64,000 nt of DNA from Lonepinella sp042485795 (GTDB lineage: Bacteria > Pseudomonadota > Gammaproteobacteria > Enterobacterales > Pasteurellaceae). Below are positions 47,162 through 57,422 of the stretch, in pieces. Positions within the stretch are counted from its first letter, which is position 1; every line of letters starts with the position of its first letter. The DNA lies in assembly GCF_042485795.1 (NCBI RefSeq), contig NZ_CP169368.1:1612001-1676000 (forward strand), read 5' to 3'. The notes beneath the pieces were generated by a model, which was not told where the DNA came from, did not search any database, and was given only the letters and a program-made list of their open reading frames with translations. Position numbers and translations under genes: made by a program.

Positions 47162-49396
47162 TTAGTAATTCCAACTAAATTTAAAGGTCACATTACGTCC
47201 TTCGCCGTAATGGTTGTTAATACCCAAAGTACGTACTCTATGATTTTCATAATAAAGTTTGTTGGTAAGATTATCGCCAATTAAACTTAACTTGATATTT
47301 GGAGTTGCCGCATATTGAATATTAGCACTCCATAACGCATAGCCACCTTGGGATACGTTATATATGCTAGACGCAGCAGTTTGAGCATTTACCCCAACGC
47401 CAATGGTCCATTTATTATCATCAATCGGCAAGTTATAGCTGGTGTATAGACGGAACAAATGTTTCGGCGTATGTTTGCTAAATTCCATGCCTTGCGTATA
47501 AGTATTGCTTTCCGCACGGCGATATTCGCTGATGTTGAAAGTGTAACCTGCAAAGAGTTTCCAGCGTTCAGTTAAGTCGCCTGAAATTTCCGCATCTACC
47601 CCACGGCTACGAATGAGTCCAGTAGGTACAGAATAGGCTCTTCCTGTGTGTGAATTTGCTGCGGAGATCGTCACGGCACGATTTTCTTGTTCAATACGGA
47701 ACACAGAAAGTGCAGTGTTTAATTTGCCATCGTAAAATTCAGATTTCCAGCCTAATTCCATATTCGTGCCGACAATCGGATCTAAGATTTTACCTTCCGC
47801 ATCGGTTGCTGTTTGCGGTTTGAAAATGCTGGTGTAGCTGGCGTAGATGCTATGGTTGTTATTGATGTCGTAGGTTGCACCAAAGTAAGGGATAAAGCGA
47901 ACACGTCTTACCTTGGAATGGATATCAGCATCCGTATCAGGTACATAGCTCCAAGTATCATAATTGGTATTGCCTACGGAACGATAATTTTCGTAACGTG
48001 TGCCTAAAATAAGGGCTAAATCATCGGTCGCTTGGAATTTCGTCCCTGCGGTAATCGCGTTAGAAATAATTCTTGAATCATAAAACGTACGATCCGCATA
48101 CCCACCATTACTACTCACGCTATTCCAATCTGGAGCATTTAACTCATTACCTTGGAATTCAAATGGATTAAATGCAGTAGAATTTCTTGCTCTTTTCCAA
48201 GTAGTGTCGGTTCTTTCATAAGAATAGTTATGACCCCAAAAGACTTCGTGTTGGCGACCAAATAAACTGTATTTACCGTTTAAATTGGTATTCACCACAA
48301 ATTGTTTGCCGTCATTCTCATATTTTTGAATATTTTGTGTCGCCAGTGTTGAACCAGACGTATAACCTTGATAGCTAGTTGAACTGTTATAAATCCCTGC
48401 TAATTGGCTATCAGATTGATTTTTGGTGTAGCTAATTTTATTGGTTAATTTCCAATCATCGTTGAAATAATGGTCAAATTCGGTAAATACATTGGTTTTC
48501 TTAGTACGCAATTCATTCCAATTGTAACCTAAATAGGTGTCACGAGAAAAACCAGCATTGCCGCCGCCAACTGCCATTGGGATCCCCCAATAATCAGGCA
48601 CTTCTTTTTGATCTTGGTATAAACCTCCAATAGTGAATTTGTTGTAATCATTTAACACAAAATCTAACACACCATAGATTGTGCCTTTATTATTTTTTAC
48701 GTCATCTTGTGCGGTTCTTTCACGTTCGCCCACTGCCACTAAACGTCCGCTAATAGTTTGGCTTTGGTTTAAACTGCCAGAAACATCGCCCACGGCACGC
48801 AATGCACCAAAACGATCCACGGAGGTTTCAACGCTGGCTTGGGTTTGTGCCGTTGGTTTTTTGCGTACCGCATTAATCGTACCACCAGGTTCGCCAACCC
48901 CTTGGGTTAAGCCTGTTGCACCACGCACCACTTCAATATGATCGTAAATGGCAAGATCGGTCATACTTTGAGCATCACGATAAGGATTACCGCTGTTACC
49001 ACCGAGAACGCTGGTGGCTAGACCATCTTCTTCAATTTTATTAATGTAGAAACCACGGGATTGGAAACGATATTTACCACTGTCTTTTACTACGTTCACA
49101 CCAGTAGTATTACGCAAGGCTTGTTCCATGCTAGTAATGCCTTGTTCGCTTAATTGGGTATTGGTAATCACACTGACCGATTGTGGAGTTTGACGAGGTG
49201 AAAGCACTAAACCTGTAGTAGTGGACATTGCAGAGGTGGTTAAGGATTTATTATGTTCAGTGGTGGTTTCACCGCTAGATGCTTTCACTTCAACAGCATT
49301 TAATGCAGAATCTTGCTGTACGGTGTTATTTTCAGCATAAACTGAAGTGGTACTTAATACAAGTAGTGTTAATACACTTAATGAATGTTTTTTCAT
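47162..49396 (-). CDS. TonB-dependent siderophore receptor
   Basis: An outer-membrane receptor of the FhuE/FpvA/FoxA type, 744 residues. The signal peptide ends near YAENN, the plug domain (about 60-180) has RQTPQSVSVITNTQL and EVVRGATGLTQGVGEPGG, and a 22-strand barrel ends in an aromatic residue (FKFSWNY). No separate signalling domain is present before the plug, so surface signalling is not expected. The ligand cannot be named; hydroxamate siderophores are typical of this subgroup. A Fur box overlaps its promoter. Confidence 0.9.
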   Translation of the reverse strand: MKKHSLSVLTLLVLSTTSVYAENNTVQQDSALNAVEVKASSGETTTEHNKSLTTSAMSTTTGLVLSPRQTPQSVSVITNTQLSEQGITSMEQALRNTTGVNVVKDSGKYRFQSRGFYINKIEEDGLATSVLGGNSGNPYRDAQSMTDLAIYDHIEVVRGATGLTQGVGEPGGTINAVRKKPTAQTQASVETSVDRFGALRAVGDVSGSLNQSQTISGRLVAVGERERTAQDDVKNNKGTIYGVLDFVLNDYNKFTIGGLYQDQKEVPDYWGIPMAVGGGNAGFSRDTYLGYNWNELRTKKTNVFTEFDHYFNDDWKLTNKISYTKNQSDSQLAGIYNSSTSYQGYTSGSTLATQNIQKYENDGKQFVVNTNLNGKYSLFGRQHEVFWGHNYSYERTDTTWKRARNSTAFNPFEFQGNELNAPDWNSVSSNGGYADRTFYDSRIISNAITAGTKFQATDDLALILGTRYENYRSVGNTNYDTWSYVPDTDADIHSKVRRVRFIPYFGATYDINNNHSIYASYTSIFKPQTATDAEGKILDPIVGTNMELGWKSEFYDGKLNTALSVFRIEQENRAVTISAANSHTGRAYSVPTGLIRSRGVDAEISGDLTERWKLFAGYTFNISEYRRAESNTYTQGMEFSKHTPKHLFRLYTSYNLPIDDNKWTIGVGVNAQTAASSIYNVSQGGYALWSANIQYAATPNIKLSLIGDNLTNKLYYENHRVRTLGINNHYGEGRNVTFKFSWNY

Positions 49397-49427
49397 AGGC
49401 TTTCCAAATTAGATTGAATAAAAAATA

Positions 49428-49446
49428 GGCTCTCAAAAAGAGAGCC
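49428..49446 (-). terminator. Terminator-like hairpin in the receptor leader
   Basis: In minus-strand sense GGCTCTC-TTTTT-GAGAGCC is followed by TATTTTTTA. It is the first strong hairpin after ettA, but it lies downstream of the receptor promoter and at the very start of its predicted mRNA. It may end ettA transcripts, attenuate the receptor, or protect its 5' end. Confidence 0.75.
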
Positions 49447-49448
49447 GT

Positions 49449-49482
49449 ATTCTAGCATAATGAAAATCATTTTCAACTAGAT
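49449..49482 (-). promoter_or_regulatory. Fur-controlled promoter of the siderophore receptor
   Basis: On the plus strand CATAATGAAAATCATTTTC (49456-49474) matches 16 of 19 bases of the Fur box GATAATGATAATCATTATC. In minus-strand sense the box fills the spacer between -35 TTGAAA and -10 TAGAAT (16 bp apart). Iron-loaded Fur should block it. Confidence 0.85.
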
Positions 49483-49526
49483 TGTCGGGAGATTTTCCCC
49501 CAATACTATCTTAGTTTATTTAACTA

Positions 49527-51197
49527 CTACTTGGTCATTCGTTTATACTTAATCCGATGCGGTTGAGTCGCCGCTTCGCCTAAGGTTTTCTTTTTCCATT
49601 CTTCGTAGTCGGTAAAGTTACCTTCGTAGAAAGTCACTTTGCCTTCATCGCCATAGTCTAAAATATGGGTGGCGATACGGTCTAAGAACCAACGGTCGTG
49701 GGAAATCACCATCGCACAACCTGGGAACTCAAGAATGGCATTTTCTAAGGCACGCAAGGTTTCTACGTCTAAGTCATTGGTCGGTTCGTCCAATAACAAT
49801 ACATTGCCACCACGTTGTAGCAGTTTAGCTAAATGCAAACGACCACGCTCACCGCCCGACAATTCGCCGACTCGTTTTTGCTGATCGACACCTTTAAAGT
49901 TAAAACGCCCCACATAAGCACGGCTTGGAATTTCAAAGTTACCGATAGTTAAAATATCCTGTCCGTTAGACACTTCTTCCCACACGGTTTTTTTGTCGTC
50001 CATCGCATCACGGAATTGATCCACCGACGCTAGGGTCACAGTTTCCCCTAAGGTAATGGAACCGCTATCTGGCTGTTCTTTGCCTGACAACATACGGAAT
50101 AAAGTAGATTTCCCTGCCCCATTTGCCCCGATAATCCCCACAATCGCCCCTTTTGGAATGCTGAACGATAAATCATCAATCAAAGTGCGGTCACCGTAAG
50201 ATTTGGTTAAATGTTCAACTTCGATCACTTTATCCCCTAAACGTGGACCAGGTGGAATAAAGAGTTCGTTGGTTTCATTACGTTTTTGATATTCGCCTGA
50301 ATTTAATTCTTCAAAACGTGCCATACGTGCTTTACTTTTCGCTTGACGACCTTTTGGATTTTGACGAACCCATTCTAATTCTTTTTCAATAGATTTTTGA
50401 CGAGCGGACTCGGTGGCTTGTTCTTGGGCTAAACGTTTTTCTTTTTGTTCTAACCAAGAAGAATAATTACCTTCCCATGGAATACCCTCACCACGGTCAA
50501 GTTCTAAGATCCAACCTGCGACATTGTCTAAGAAGTAACGGTCATGGGTAATTGCCACCACAGTACCTTCATAATCGTGTAAGAAACGTTCTAACCACGC
50601 TACGGATTCAGCGTCTAAGTGGTTGGTTGGTTCGTCTAATAACAACATATCGGGTTTTTCGAGCAATAAACGACACAATGCTACACGGCGACGTTCGCCC
50701 CCTGAAAGATGTTCAATTTTCGCGTCCCATTCTGGTAAACGTAAGGCATCGGCAGCACGTTCTAATTGGTTATCTAAATTATGTCCATCATGAGCTTGAA
50801 TAATAGCTTCTAAATTGGCTTGTTCCGCTGCGAGTTTATCAAAATCTGCATCAGGATCGGCATATAAAGCGTAAACTTCATCTAAACGGGTTAAGGCATT
50901 TTTTACTTCCGAAACCGCTTCTTCAATGGCTTCACGCACGGTTTGTTGCGGCTCTAATTTTGGTTCTTGCGGAAGATAACCGATTTTAATCCCTGGTTGT
51001 GGACGAGCTTCCCCCTCAAATTCTTTATCTACGCCAGCCATAATGCGTAATAAGGTGGATTTACCTGCACCGTTTAAACCAAGAACCCCGATTTTCGCCC
51101 CAGGGAAAAAGCTCAAGGAAATATCTTTCAAAATATGACGTTTCGGCGGAACAACCTTGCCTACTCGGTGCATAGTGAAAACGAATTGTGATGACAT
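49527..51197 (-). CDS. ettA: Energy-dependent translational throttle protein EttA
   Basis: An ABC-F protein that binds the ribosomal E site and gates entry to elongation by the ATP/ADP ratio. It has 556 residues (E. coli EttA 555). Two ABC domains have Walker A GLNGAGKST and GANGAGKST, signatures LSGGERRRVALC and LSGGERGRLHLA, and Walker B LLLLDEPTN and VLLLDEPTN. The charged linker and the arm helix lie in domain 1. There are no membrane segments. Confidence 0.96.
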   Translation of the reverse strand: MSSQFVFTMHRVGKVVPPKRHILKDISLSFFPGAKIGVLGLNGAGKSTLLRIMAGVDKEFEGEARPQPGIKIGYLPQEPKLEPQQTVREAIEEAVSEVKNALTRLDEVYALYADPDADFDKLAAEQANLEAIIQAHDGHNLDNQLERAADALRLPEWDAKIEHLSGGERRRVALCRLLLEKPDMLLLDEPTNHLDAESVAWLERFLHDYEGTVVAITHDRYFLDNVAGWILELDRGEGIPWEGNYSSWLEQKEKRLAQEQATESARQKSIEKELEWVRQNPKGRQAKSKARMARFEELNSGEYQKRNETNELFIPPGPRLGDKVIEVEHLTKSYGDRTLIDDLSFSIPKGAIVGIIGANGAGKSTLFRMLSGKEQPDSGSITLGETVTLASVDQFRDAMDDKKTVWEEVSNGQDILTIGNFEIPSRAYVGRFNFKGVDQQKRVGELSGGERGRLHLAKLLQRGGNVLLLDEPTNDLDVETLRALENAILEFPGCAMVISHDRWFLDRIATHILDYGDEGKVTFYEGNFTDYEEWKKKTLGEAATQPHRIKYKRMTK

Positions 51198-51224
51198 TTT
51201 TTATTCTCTCTTTATAAAATAAGG

Positions 51225-51252
51225 AAAGTGCGGTGAAAAATACCGCACTTTT
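51225..51252. other. Uptake-signal inverted pair between serS and ettA
   Basis: AAAGTGCGGT and ACCGCACTTT are separated by 7 bp. The hairpin is strong, and T-runs lie next to it only partly, so it is a possible but incomplete terminator for serS. Confidence 0.6.
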
Positions 51253-51269
51253 TGGGATTTAAGGAATGA

Positions 51270-52562
51270 TTATTTTCCAATCACTTCCAATCCGCCCATA
51301 TAAGGACGTAATACTTCTGGCACAGTAATGGAACCATCAGCATTTTGATAATTTTCTAATACGGCAACTAAGGTACGCCCCACCGCTAAACCAGAACCAT
51401 TTAAGGTATGCACTAAGCGAGTTTTCTTATCGCTTTTCGCACGGCAACGGGCTTGCATACGACGAGCTTGGAAATCCCACATATTAGAACAAGATGAAAT
51501 TTCACGGTAGGTATTTTGAGCAGGTACCCAAACTTCTAAATCGTAGGTTTTGCACGAACCAAAGCCCATATCACCCGTACAAAGCAACACTTTACGATAT
51601 GGTAAATTCAATAATTGCAATACTTTTTCCGCATGACCTGTTAATTCTTCTAAGGCTTGCATGGAGGTTTCAGGCTCAACAATTTGCACCATTTCCACTT
51701 TATCAAATTGGTGCATACGAATTAAACCACGTGTATCACGTCCATAAGATCCCGCTTCGGAACGAAAACAAGGTGTATGTGCCGTCATTTTTAACGGTAA
51801 TTGTTCGGTGTCAAGAATTGCATCACGCACTAAGTTGGTGACTGGCACTTCTGCGGTTGGAATTAAGGCGTAAGGGACTTCACCCTCCAATGGTTTGGTA
51901 TGGAATAAATCTTCACCAAATTTTGGTAATTGCCCTGTGCCATATAAGGTATCATGGTTGACTAAATAAGGCACATAAGTTTCCGTATAGCCGTGTTGTC
52001 CAGTGTGTAAATCGAGCATAAATTGGGCTAAAGCACGGTGCATTTTGGCAATTTGACCTTTCATCACCGCAAATCTTGCTCCGCTCAATTTTACACCAGC
52101 AGCAAAATCTAAACTACCGTTAAGTTGTTCACCCAAGGTAACATGATCTTTAATTTCAAAATCAAATTGACGTGGCGTTCCCCAGCGTGAAATTTCTTTA
52201 TTTTCCTTATCATCTTTACCTAACGGCACTTCATCGGCGGGTAAATTTGGAATGGTTAAATAAATTTCGTTTAACTCACTTAATACATCGTCCAATAATG
52301 CTTTAGCTCGAGTTAATTGAATATTCATGCTGTCCACATCTTTTAGCAAAGCATCAATATCTTCACCACGAGCTTTTGCATTACCAACAGCTTTTGAACG
52401 TGCATTACGTTCTGCCTGTAATGTTTCTGTTTTCACTTGTAACAGTTTGCGATGTTCTTCTAATTCAGTAACTTTGGCAACATCTAAATCAAAATTACGT
52501 TTTAATTTTAATAATTGAGCAGTTTTAGCAAGGTCATTGCGTAGTAAATTCGGATCGATCAT
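51270..52562 (-). CDS. serS: Seryl-tRNA synthetase
   Basis: Charges tRNA-Ser and tRNA-Sec. It has 430 residues, the same as E. coli. An N-terminal coiled-coil arm (about 1-110) that reads the long variable arm of tRNA-Ser is followed by the class II core with motif 2 FRSEAGSYGRDTRGLIRMHQF and motif 3 GSGLAVGRTLVAVLENYQ. It follows rarA on the same strand, as in E. coli. Confidence 0.97.
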   Translation of the reverse strand: MIDPNLLRNDLAKTAQLLKLKRNFDLDVAKVTELEEHRKLLQVKTETLQAERNARSKAVGNAKARGEDIDALLKDVDSMNIQLTRAKALLDDVLSELNEIYLTIPNLPADEVPLGKDDKENKEISRWGTPRQFDFEIKDHVTLGEQLNGSLDFAAGVKLSGARFAVMKGQIAKMHRALAQFMLDLHTGQHGYTETYVPYLVNHDTLYGTGQLPKFGEDLFHTKPLEGEVPYALIPTAEVPVTNLVRDAILDTEQLPLKMTAHTPCFRSEAGSYGRDTRGLIRMHQFDKVEMVQIVEPETSMQALEELTGHAEKVLQLLNLPYRKVLLCTGDMGFGSCKTYDLEVWVPAQNTYREISSCSNMWDFQARRMQARCRAKSDKKTRLVHTLNGSGLAVGRTLVAVLENYQNADGSITVPEVLRPYMGGLEVIGK

Positions 52563-52629
52563 TTTTATTCCTTATTATTAATGCCGTAAAAATTGTTTTT
52601 ATTCTATAACGATTTAGCTGGAATTTCCA

Positions 52630-53973
52630 TTATTTCCACCGCACTTTTGTGCTTTGTTTATTGAGTTGGGTCAGCCAATCCAATTTTTCTTTTATTTTAA
52701 CTTCCATACCACGGTTGGTTGGAAAATAGAATTGGGTATCTTTTAATTGTTGTGGAAAATAATTTTCACCTGCTGCATAGGCATTTGGTTCATCATGGGC
52801 ATAACGGTATTCTGCACCTAACCCCATTTCTTTCATTAAATTTGTTGGAGCATTGCGTAAATGAATTGGTACATCATAATCTGGCGCTTTTTTTGCCAAT
52901 TCTTTAGCTTGATTAAATGCACGATACACTGCATTGCTTTTCGGCGCAACCGCAAGATACACAATAGCTTGAGCAATAGCTCGTTCTCCCTCTGCTGCAC
53001 CGACTCTGGTAAAACAATCCCATGCAGCCAATGCCACTTGCATAGCTCTTGGATCTGCATTGCCAATATCCTCTGACGCAATGGCTAATAAGCGGCGAGC
53101 TACATATAAGGGATCGCCACCCGCAGTAATAATCCGTGCATACCAATATAAGGCGGCATCAGGAGCTGAACCTCGTACTGATTTATGCAACGCAGAAATC
53201 AAATCGTAAAATCGATCCCCTTGTTTATCAAAACGAGCTTGCCGTTCACCTAGCACTTCGGTTAATAAAGTGCGGTGTAAAATCTTGCCATTTTTCTGAT
53301 CTTCATCTGCCATATCCACCATTAATTCAAGACAATTCAAGGCTAAACGAGCATCACCATTGACATATTCCGCTAATAATGCCAATAAATTATCTTCGAT
53401 TTTTAACCGCAGTTTACCGAATCCTCGTTCAGGATCATCAATGGCTTGTTGTAATACCTGCTGAATATCTTGCTTATCTAGGGATTTTAAAATATACACT
53501 CTAGCACGAGATAGCAAGGCACTATTCAATTCAAAAGACGGATTTTCAGTAGTTGCTCCGATAAAAATAATCGTGCCATTTTCAATATGTGGCAGAAAAG
53601 CATCTTGCTGACTTTTATTAAAGCGATGCACTTCATCGACAAATAAAATGGTACGGCGATCATTGAGTTGATTCTGTTTAGCACGTTCAATAGCTTCTCG
53701 AATTTCTTTCACACCACTGGTAACAGCTGAAAGGCGTTCTACTTCGGCATTAATACGATGAGCAATAATTTCCGCTAACGTAGTTTTACCCGTCCCTGGA
53801 GGTCCCCATAAAATCATGGAATGAGCATGCCCCGCTTCAATGGCTTTACGCAGTGGCTTGCCTTGCCCGATCAAATGTGCTTGTCCGCAATATTCATCTA
53901 AAGTGCGTGGTCGCATACGAGCGGCAAGTGGGCGGAAGTCAGTATCGGTGAAATTTAGGTTAAGGTTGGACAT
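52630..53973 (-). CDS. rarA: Replication-associated recombination protein RarA (MgsA)
   Basis: An AAA+ clamp-loader-like ATPase acting at stalled forks, 447 residues. It has Walker A GPPGTGKTT, Walker B ILFVDEVHRFNKSQQDAFL, sensor 1 GATTENPSF and a C-terminal tetramerisation domain. It is part of the conserved lolA-rarA-serS order. Confidence 0.96.
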   Translation of the reverse strand: MSNLNLNFTDTDFRPLAARMRPRTLDEYCGQAHLIGQGKPLRKAIEAGHAHSMILWGPPGTGKTTLAEIIAHRINAEVERLSAVTSGVKEIREAIERAKQNQLNDRRTILFVDEVHRFNKSQQDAFLPHIENGTIIFIGATTENPSFELNSALLSRARVYILKSLDKQDIQQVLQQAIDDPERGFGKLRLKIEDNLLALLAEYVNGDARLALNCLELMVDMADEDQKNGKILHRTLLTEVLGERQARFDKQGDRFYDLISALHKSVRGSAPDAALYWYARIITAGGDPLYVARRLLAIASEDIGNADPRAMQVALAAWDCFTRVGAAEGERAIAQAIVYLAVAPKSNAVYRAFNQAKELAKKAPDYDVPIHLRNAPTNLMKEMGLGAEYRYAHDEPNAYAAGENYFPQQLKDTQFYFPTNRGMEVKIKEKLDWLTQLNKQSTKVRWK

Positions 53974-54026
53974 AAATTATCCTTTAGAACGGGGATAAAG
54001 GGCGTATGCAATACACCCTTATATCA

Positions 54027-54653
54027 TTACTTTTTCTTCTTCCGTTGATCATCAAATTCAGCCCCTTTCGGTACGCTAAATTGGAACACCGTATCGGCAA
54101 TATTATCATTACGAATATTACGTAATATATATAGGTTTGATTGACCATCTTTCTCAATGGTACTAAAGCCTTTTAACACGCCATTCGCATCAATTCGCAC
54201 ATCAAATTGCTTAATATTGCTATTTTTAGCTTTCGGTTTTAACACAAACGTATCGCTATTTTGCACCACGCTATATTGTTGCCAATGACCGTTATCATTG
54301 CTGGTTAACAACACAAAAGGGGTATTATTCACCGCTTCTGTTACCCAATTTGCAGTCACTTGTTCCACAAAAGGATCGTAGAACCAGAGTGTTTTACCAT
54401 CAGAAATAATTTGGCTTTCTTGCGGTGCTTTGGTATCCATGCGGAATAAATTCGGACGTTTAATCTGCAATGTACCTGCCCCCTGTTGTACTTGTTTACC
54501 ATTCGCTGAACTGACATTCTGATTAAACTCTGCACTGAACATTTGCACTTTTTGCAAACGTGATTGTAATTCAGTAGCAGCATCCGCAAATACAAAAGGC
54601 GTTACCAATGCTAAAGTTAAAAGTGCGGTGATTTTTTGTGATATTTTTTTCAT
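54027..54653 (-). CDS. lolA: Outer-membrane lipoprotein carrier LolA
   Basis: A periplasmic chaperone that takes lipoproteins from LolCDE to LolB. It has 208 residues with a signal peptide to about residue 23 (FVFADAA). The mature part has FNQNVSSANGKQVQQGAGTLQIKRPNLFRM and the WFYDPFVEQVT region of the hydrophobic cup. It lies 17 bp downstream of ftsK. Confidence 0.95.
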   Translation of the reverse strand: MKKISQKITALLTLALVTPFVFADAATELQSRLQKVQMFSAEFNQNVSSANGKQVQQGAGTLQIKRPNLFRMDTKAPQESQIISDGKTLWFYDPFVEQVTANWVTEAVNNTPFVLLTSNDNGHWQQYSVVQNSDTFVLKPKAKNSNIKQFDVRIDANGVLKGFSTIEKDGQSNLYILRNIRNDNIADTVFQFSVPKGAEFDDQRKKKK

Positions 54654-54670
54654 TATTCTACTTTCCTATT

Positions 54671-57421
54671 CTAATAATCAGGCGTACGGGTCAATAATTC
54701 ACGTTTACCGTTACGCATTTCTGACACAATCCCTTGTTCTTCCAACTGATCCATTAAATTCGCAGCACGGTTAAAACCAATTTTCAAACGGCGTTGAATA
54801 AAAGAAGTGGATGTCATGCCGGTATTCGTTACAATTTCAACCGCTTTATCAAAAAGCGGATCTAGATCTTCACTACTGGACGAAAAATCGTTATCGCCAT
54901 CTACCATATCATCATCAACACTTTCCAAAATAGATGAAATATAATTTGGTTTGCCCCTTGCACGCCAATCATCAGCGACTCTTGATACCTCATCATCAGA
55001 CATATAAGCCCCATGAATTCGCACCAGATCAGTAGTACCGTTACCAAGATAAAGCATATCCCCCATACCTAATAACGATTCCGCCCCATTCTGATCCAGA
55101 ATGGTACGAGAGTCATTACGTTGTACTACCGTAAAGGCTATTCGGCTTGGAATATTTGATTTAATCAAGCCAGTAATGACATCGACAGAGGGACGTTGAG
55201 TAGCTAAAATTACGTGAATACCAACGGCACGTGCTTTCTGCGTTAAACGAGCAATTAGTTCTTCAATTTGTTTACCCACTTGCATCATTAAATCGGCAAA
55301 CTCGTCCACTATGACAACAATATAATTCATTCGTTCTAATAATGGAGCCATATTGTCTAAGGTGTCACCAGGTTTCCATAAAGGATCAGGAATCCCAATC
55401 CCTTGCTCACGATAATTATCAAGGCGTTCATTAAAGCCTTCAATATTACGTACACGTAATTGCGACAATAATAGATAACGGCGTTCCATTTCATCCACAC
55501 ACCAACGTAACGCATTAGCAGCCTTTTTCATGTCGGTTACGACTTCCGTAAGCAAATGCGGAATATCATTATAAATCGACAATTCCACTACTTTCGGGTC
55601 AATCATAATAAATTTGACTTCTTCAGGTTTTACTTTGAATAACAAACTTAAAATCATGGTATTAATCCCAACCGATTTACCTGACCCCGTGGAACCTGCC
55701 ACTAATAAATGTGGTGTTTTGGCTAAGTCAATCACTATTGGTGTACCACTAATATCTTTACCCAATGCCATCGGCAATAAGGCTTTACTATTGCGGAACT
55801 CATCACTATCTAACACATCTCGCAATGGCACAATTTGGCGTTCTTTATTCGGTGTTTCAATGCCAATATAAGGTTTACCTGGAATACTTTCTGTGACACG
55901 AATTGCTCTAAAGGTCAACGCTCGAGCTAAATCCGTATCAATTTTACTCACCGTGGAGGCTTTCACCCCAGGTAATAACTCCAATTCATAACGCGTAACG
56001 ACAGGACCAACTAATACCCCTTTCACTGTTGCTTTAATTTTGAAATTTTGCAACTGTTGCTCTATGCGTCTTGATGTTTCTCGAATTTGTTGTTCGGAAA
56101 TATTTTGTGTTTGTACAACACGTTTATCCAATAAATCTAATACGGGTAATTCTGTGGTTGGTTTCTCTTTAACTTTATGATCACCATATAATTCTACTAA
56201 TTTATCAATCGGTATAGTACGCAAGCCATTTTGTATTACTTCTTCTTCCACCTCGGATTCAACAGCAACATCATCTATATCATCGACTAAATGCACGCCT
56301 AATTGTTGAGCTTGTTCCAAACGTTGCCGTTCTCTCTCTGCTTCTTGTTGAGCAAATTGATTAGCTAATTCCGCTGAAAGTGCATCCAAATCTTCATTTT
56401 CTACAGGCGTTAGCGGTTTAGGTGGGGTTAATTTTACCTCTGGAATAACGGTTGTATTAATCTCATCAGGTAACTGCACTGTTAATGTATTGGTAGATAA
56501 GAAGTCAGGTTGGTCAACCTGATGGTCATCTGAAGTCATTTGCTCTGGCAATGCTACGGTAATATTTTCTGAATCAAAGCCATTAGGTTGAGCAATTTTT
56601 ACTTCTGGTAATTCTGCTGCTTCCAATTCAATTGATGTAAACCCTGTCGTTACACCATCAAATTCTGCTTGTACTTGATGTTGAGCCACTTGCGATTCAT
56701 TTAATCCAGAAATATAAATTGGATTATGCTCATCTGCTACTTCTTGTGTTTCTTGAACAACAGTCGATTGAAGCTGAATATCCTGTTCTACATCATATTC
56801 TGTCGCTATTTGTTGTTGCGTAACTTGTTCCGTGTCCTCTGCTGGTTCATCATTTTTAACCGTTAACCAATTATAAAAACTCACTAGTAAACGAATTAAG
56901 GAGGCACCTGAGCAAAAAACAAAGCCGAGAATACTAAATCCCACACCAAACATGAGTAAACCAAACTGACCCAATAACGGCACGCTATATTTTATTAACA
57001 TTCCGCCTAACACACCGCCAGATAAATAATCGCTAGTATTTGAGAGTAACATTGCAGAAAGTGCGGTTAAGCCAAGCATTAATAACACAAAACCGAACAT
57101 TCTTAATAAAAAGCGTGTCCAAGTCAGGCTATCTACACGTTTAGTACGGATAAAATAAATCGGTGCAATACATAGTAAGAACGGTAATAAATGACCAACA
57201 TAGCCAAATAATACGAAAAATAGATCAATCACCCAAGCACCAAAATGCCCAGCTTTATTGATCACTTGATCTTGATAACTCGCTACTGACCAAGCATTAT
57301 CAAAGGGACTATAGCTCGACCAAGCGATAATCAAATAAAAACCGAAAAGTGCGGTCAATCCAAATAAAAATTCCACCAAATAATGTTTTGGTGAAAAACC
57401 GTCTGTTATTTTTCTAATCAT
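54671..57421 (-). CDS. ftsK: DNA translocase FtsK
   Basis: A division-septum motor that clears and aligns chromosome termini for XerCD at dif. It has 916 residues, shorter than E. coli FtsK (1329) because the linker is only about 200 residues. Order: four membrane helices (about 20-190), an acidic Gln-rich linker, then alpha/beta motor domains with Walker A GSTGSGKSVGIN and Walker B VVIVDEFADLM, and a gamma winged helix (TGMTSTSFIQRRLKIGFNRAANLMDQLE) that reads KOPS. The stop is 1 bp from the lrp coding region on its other side. Confidence 0.96.
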   Translation of the reverse strand: MIRKITDGFSPKHYLVEFLFGLTALFGFYLIIAWSSYSPFDNAWSVASYQDQVINKAGHFGAWVIDLFFVLFGYVGHLLPFLLCIAPIYFIRTKRVDSLTWTRFLLRMFGFVLLMLGLTALSAMLLSNTSDYLSGGVLGGMLIKYSVPLLGQFGLLMFGVGFSILGFVFCSGASLIRLLVSFYNWLTVKNDEPAEDTEQVTQQQIATEYDVEQDIQLQSTVVQETQEVADEHNPIYISGLNESQVAQHQVQAEFDGVTTGFTSIELEAAELPEVKIAQPNGFDSENITVALPEQMTSDDHQVDQPDFLSTNTLTVQLPDEINTTVIPEVKLTPPKPLTPVENEDLDALSAELANQFAQQEAERERQRLEQAQQLGVHLVDDIDDVAVESEVEEEVIQNGLRTIPIDKLVELYGDHKVKEKPTTELPVLDLLDKRVVQTQNISEQQIRETSRRIEQQLQNFKIKATVKGVLVGPVVTRYELELLPGVKASTVSKIDTDLARALTFRAIRVTESIPGKPYIGIETPNKERQIVPLRDVLDSDEFRNSKALLPMALGKDISGTPIVIDLAKTPHLLVAGSTGSGKSVGINTMILSLLFKVKPEEVKFIMIDPKVVELSIYNDIPHLLTEVVTDMKKAANALRWCVDEMERRYLLLSQLRVRNIEGFNERLDNYREQGIGIPDPLWKPGDTLDNMAPLLERMNYIVVIVDEFADLMMQVGKQIEELIARLTQKARAVGIHVILATQRPSVDVITGLIKSNIPSRIAFTVVQRNDSRTILDQNGAESLLGMGDMLYLGNGTTDLVRIHGAYMSDDEVSRVADDWRARGKPNYISSILESVDDDMVDGDNDFSSSSEDLDPLFDKAVEIVTNTGMTSTSFIQRRLKIGFNRAANLMDQLEEQGIVSEMRNGKRELLTRTPDY

Positions 57422-57422
57422 T

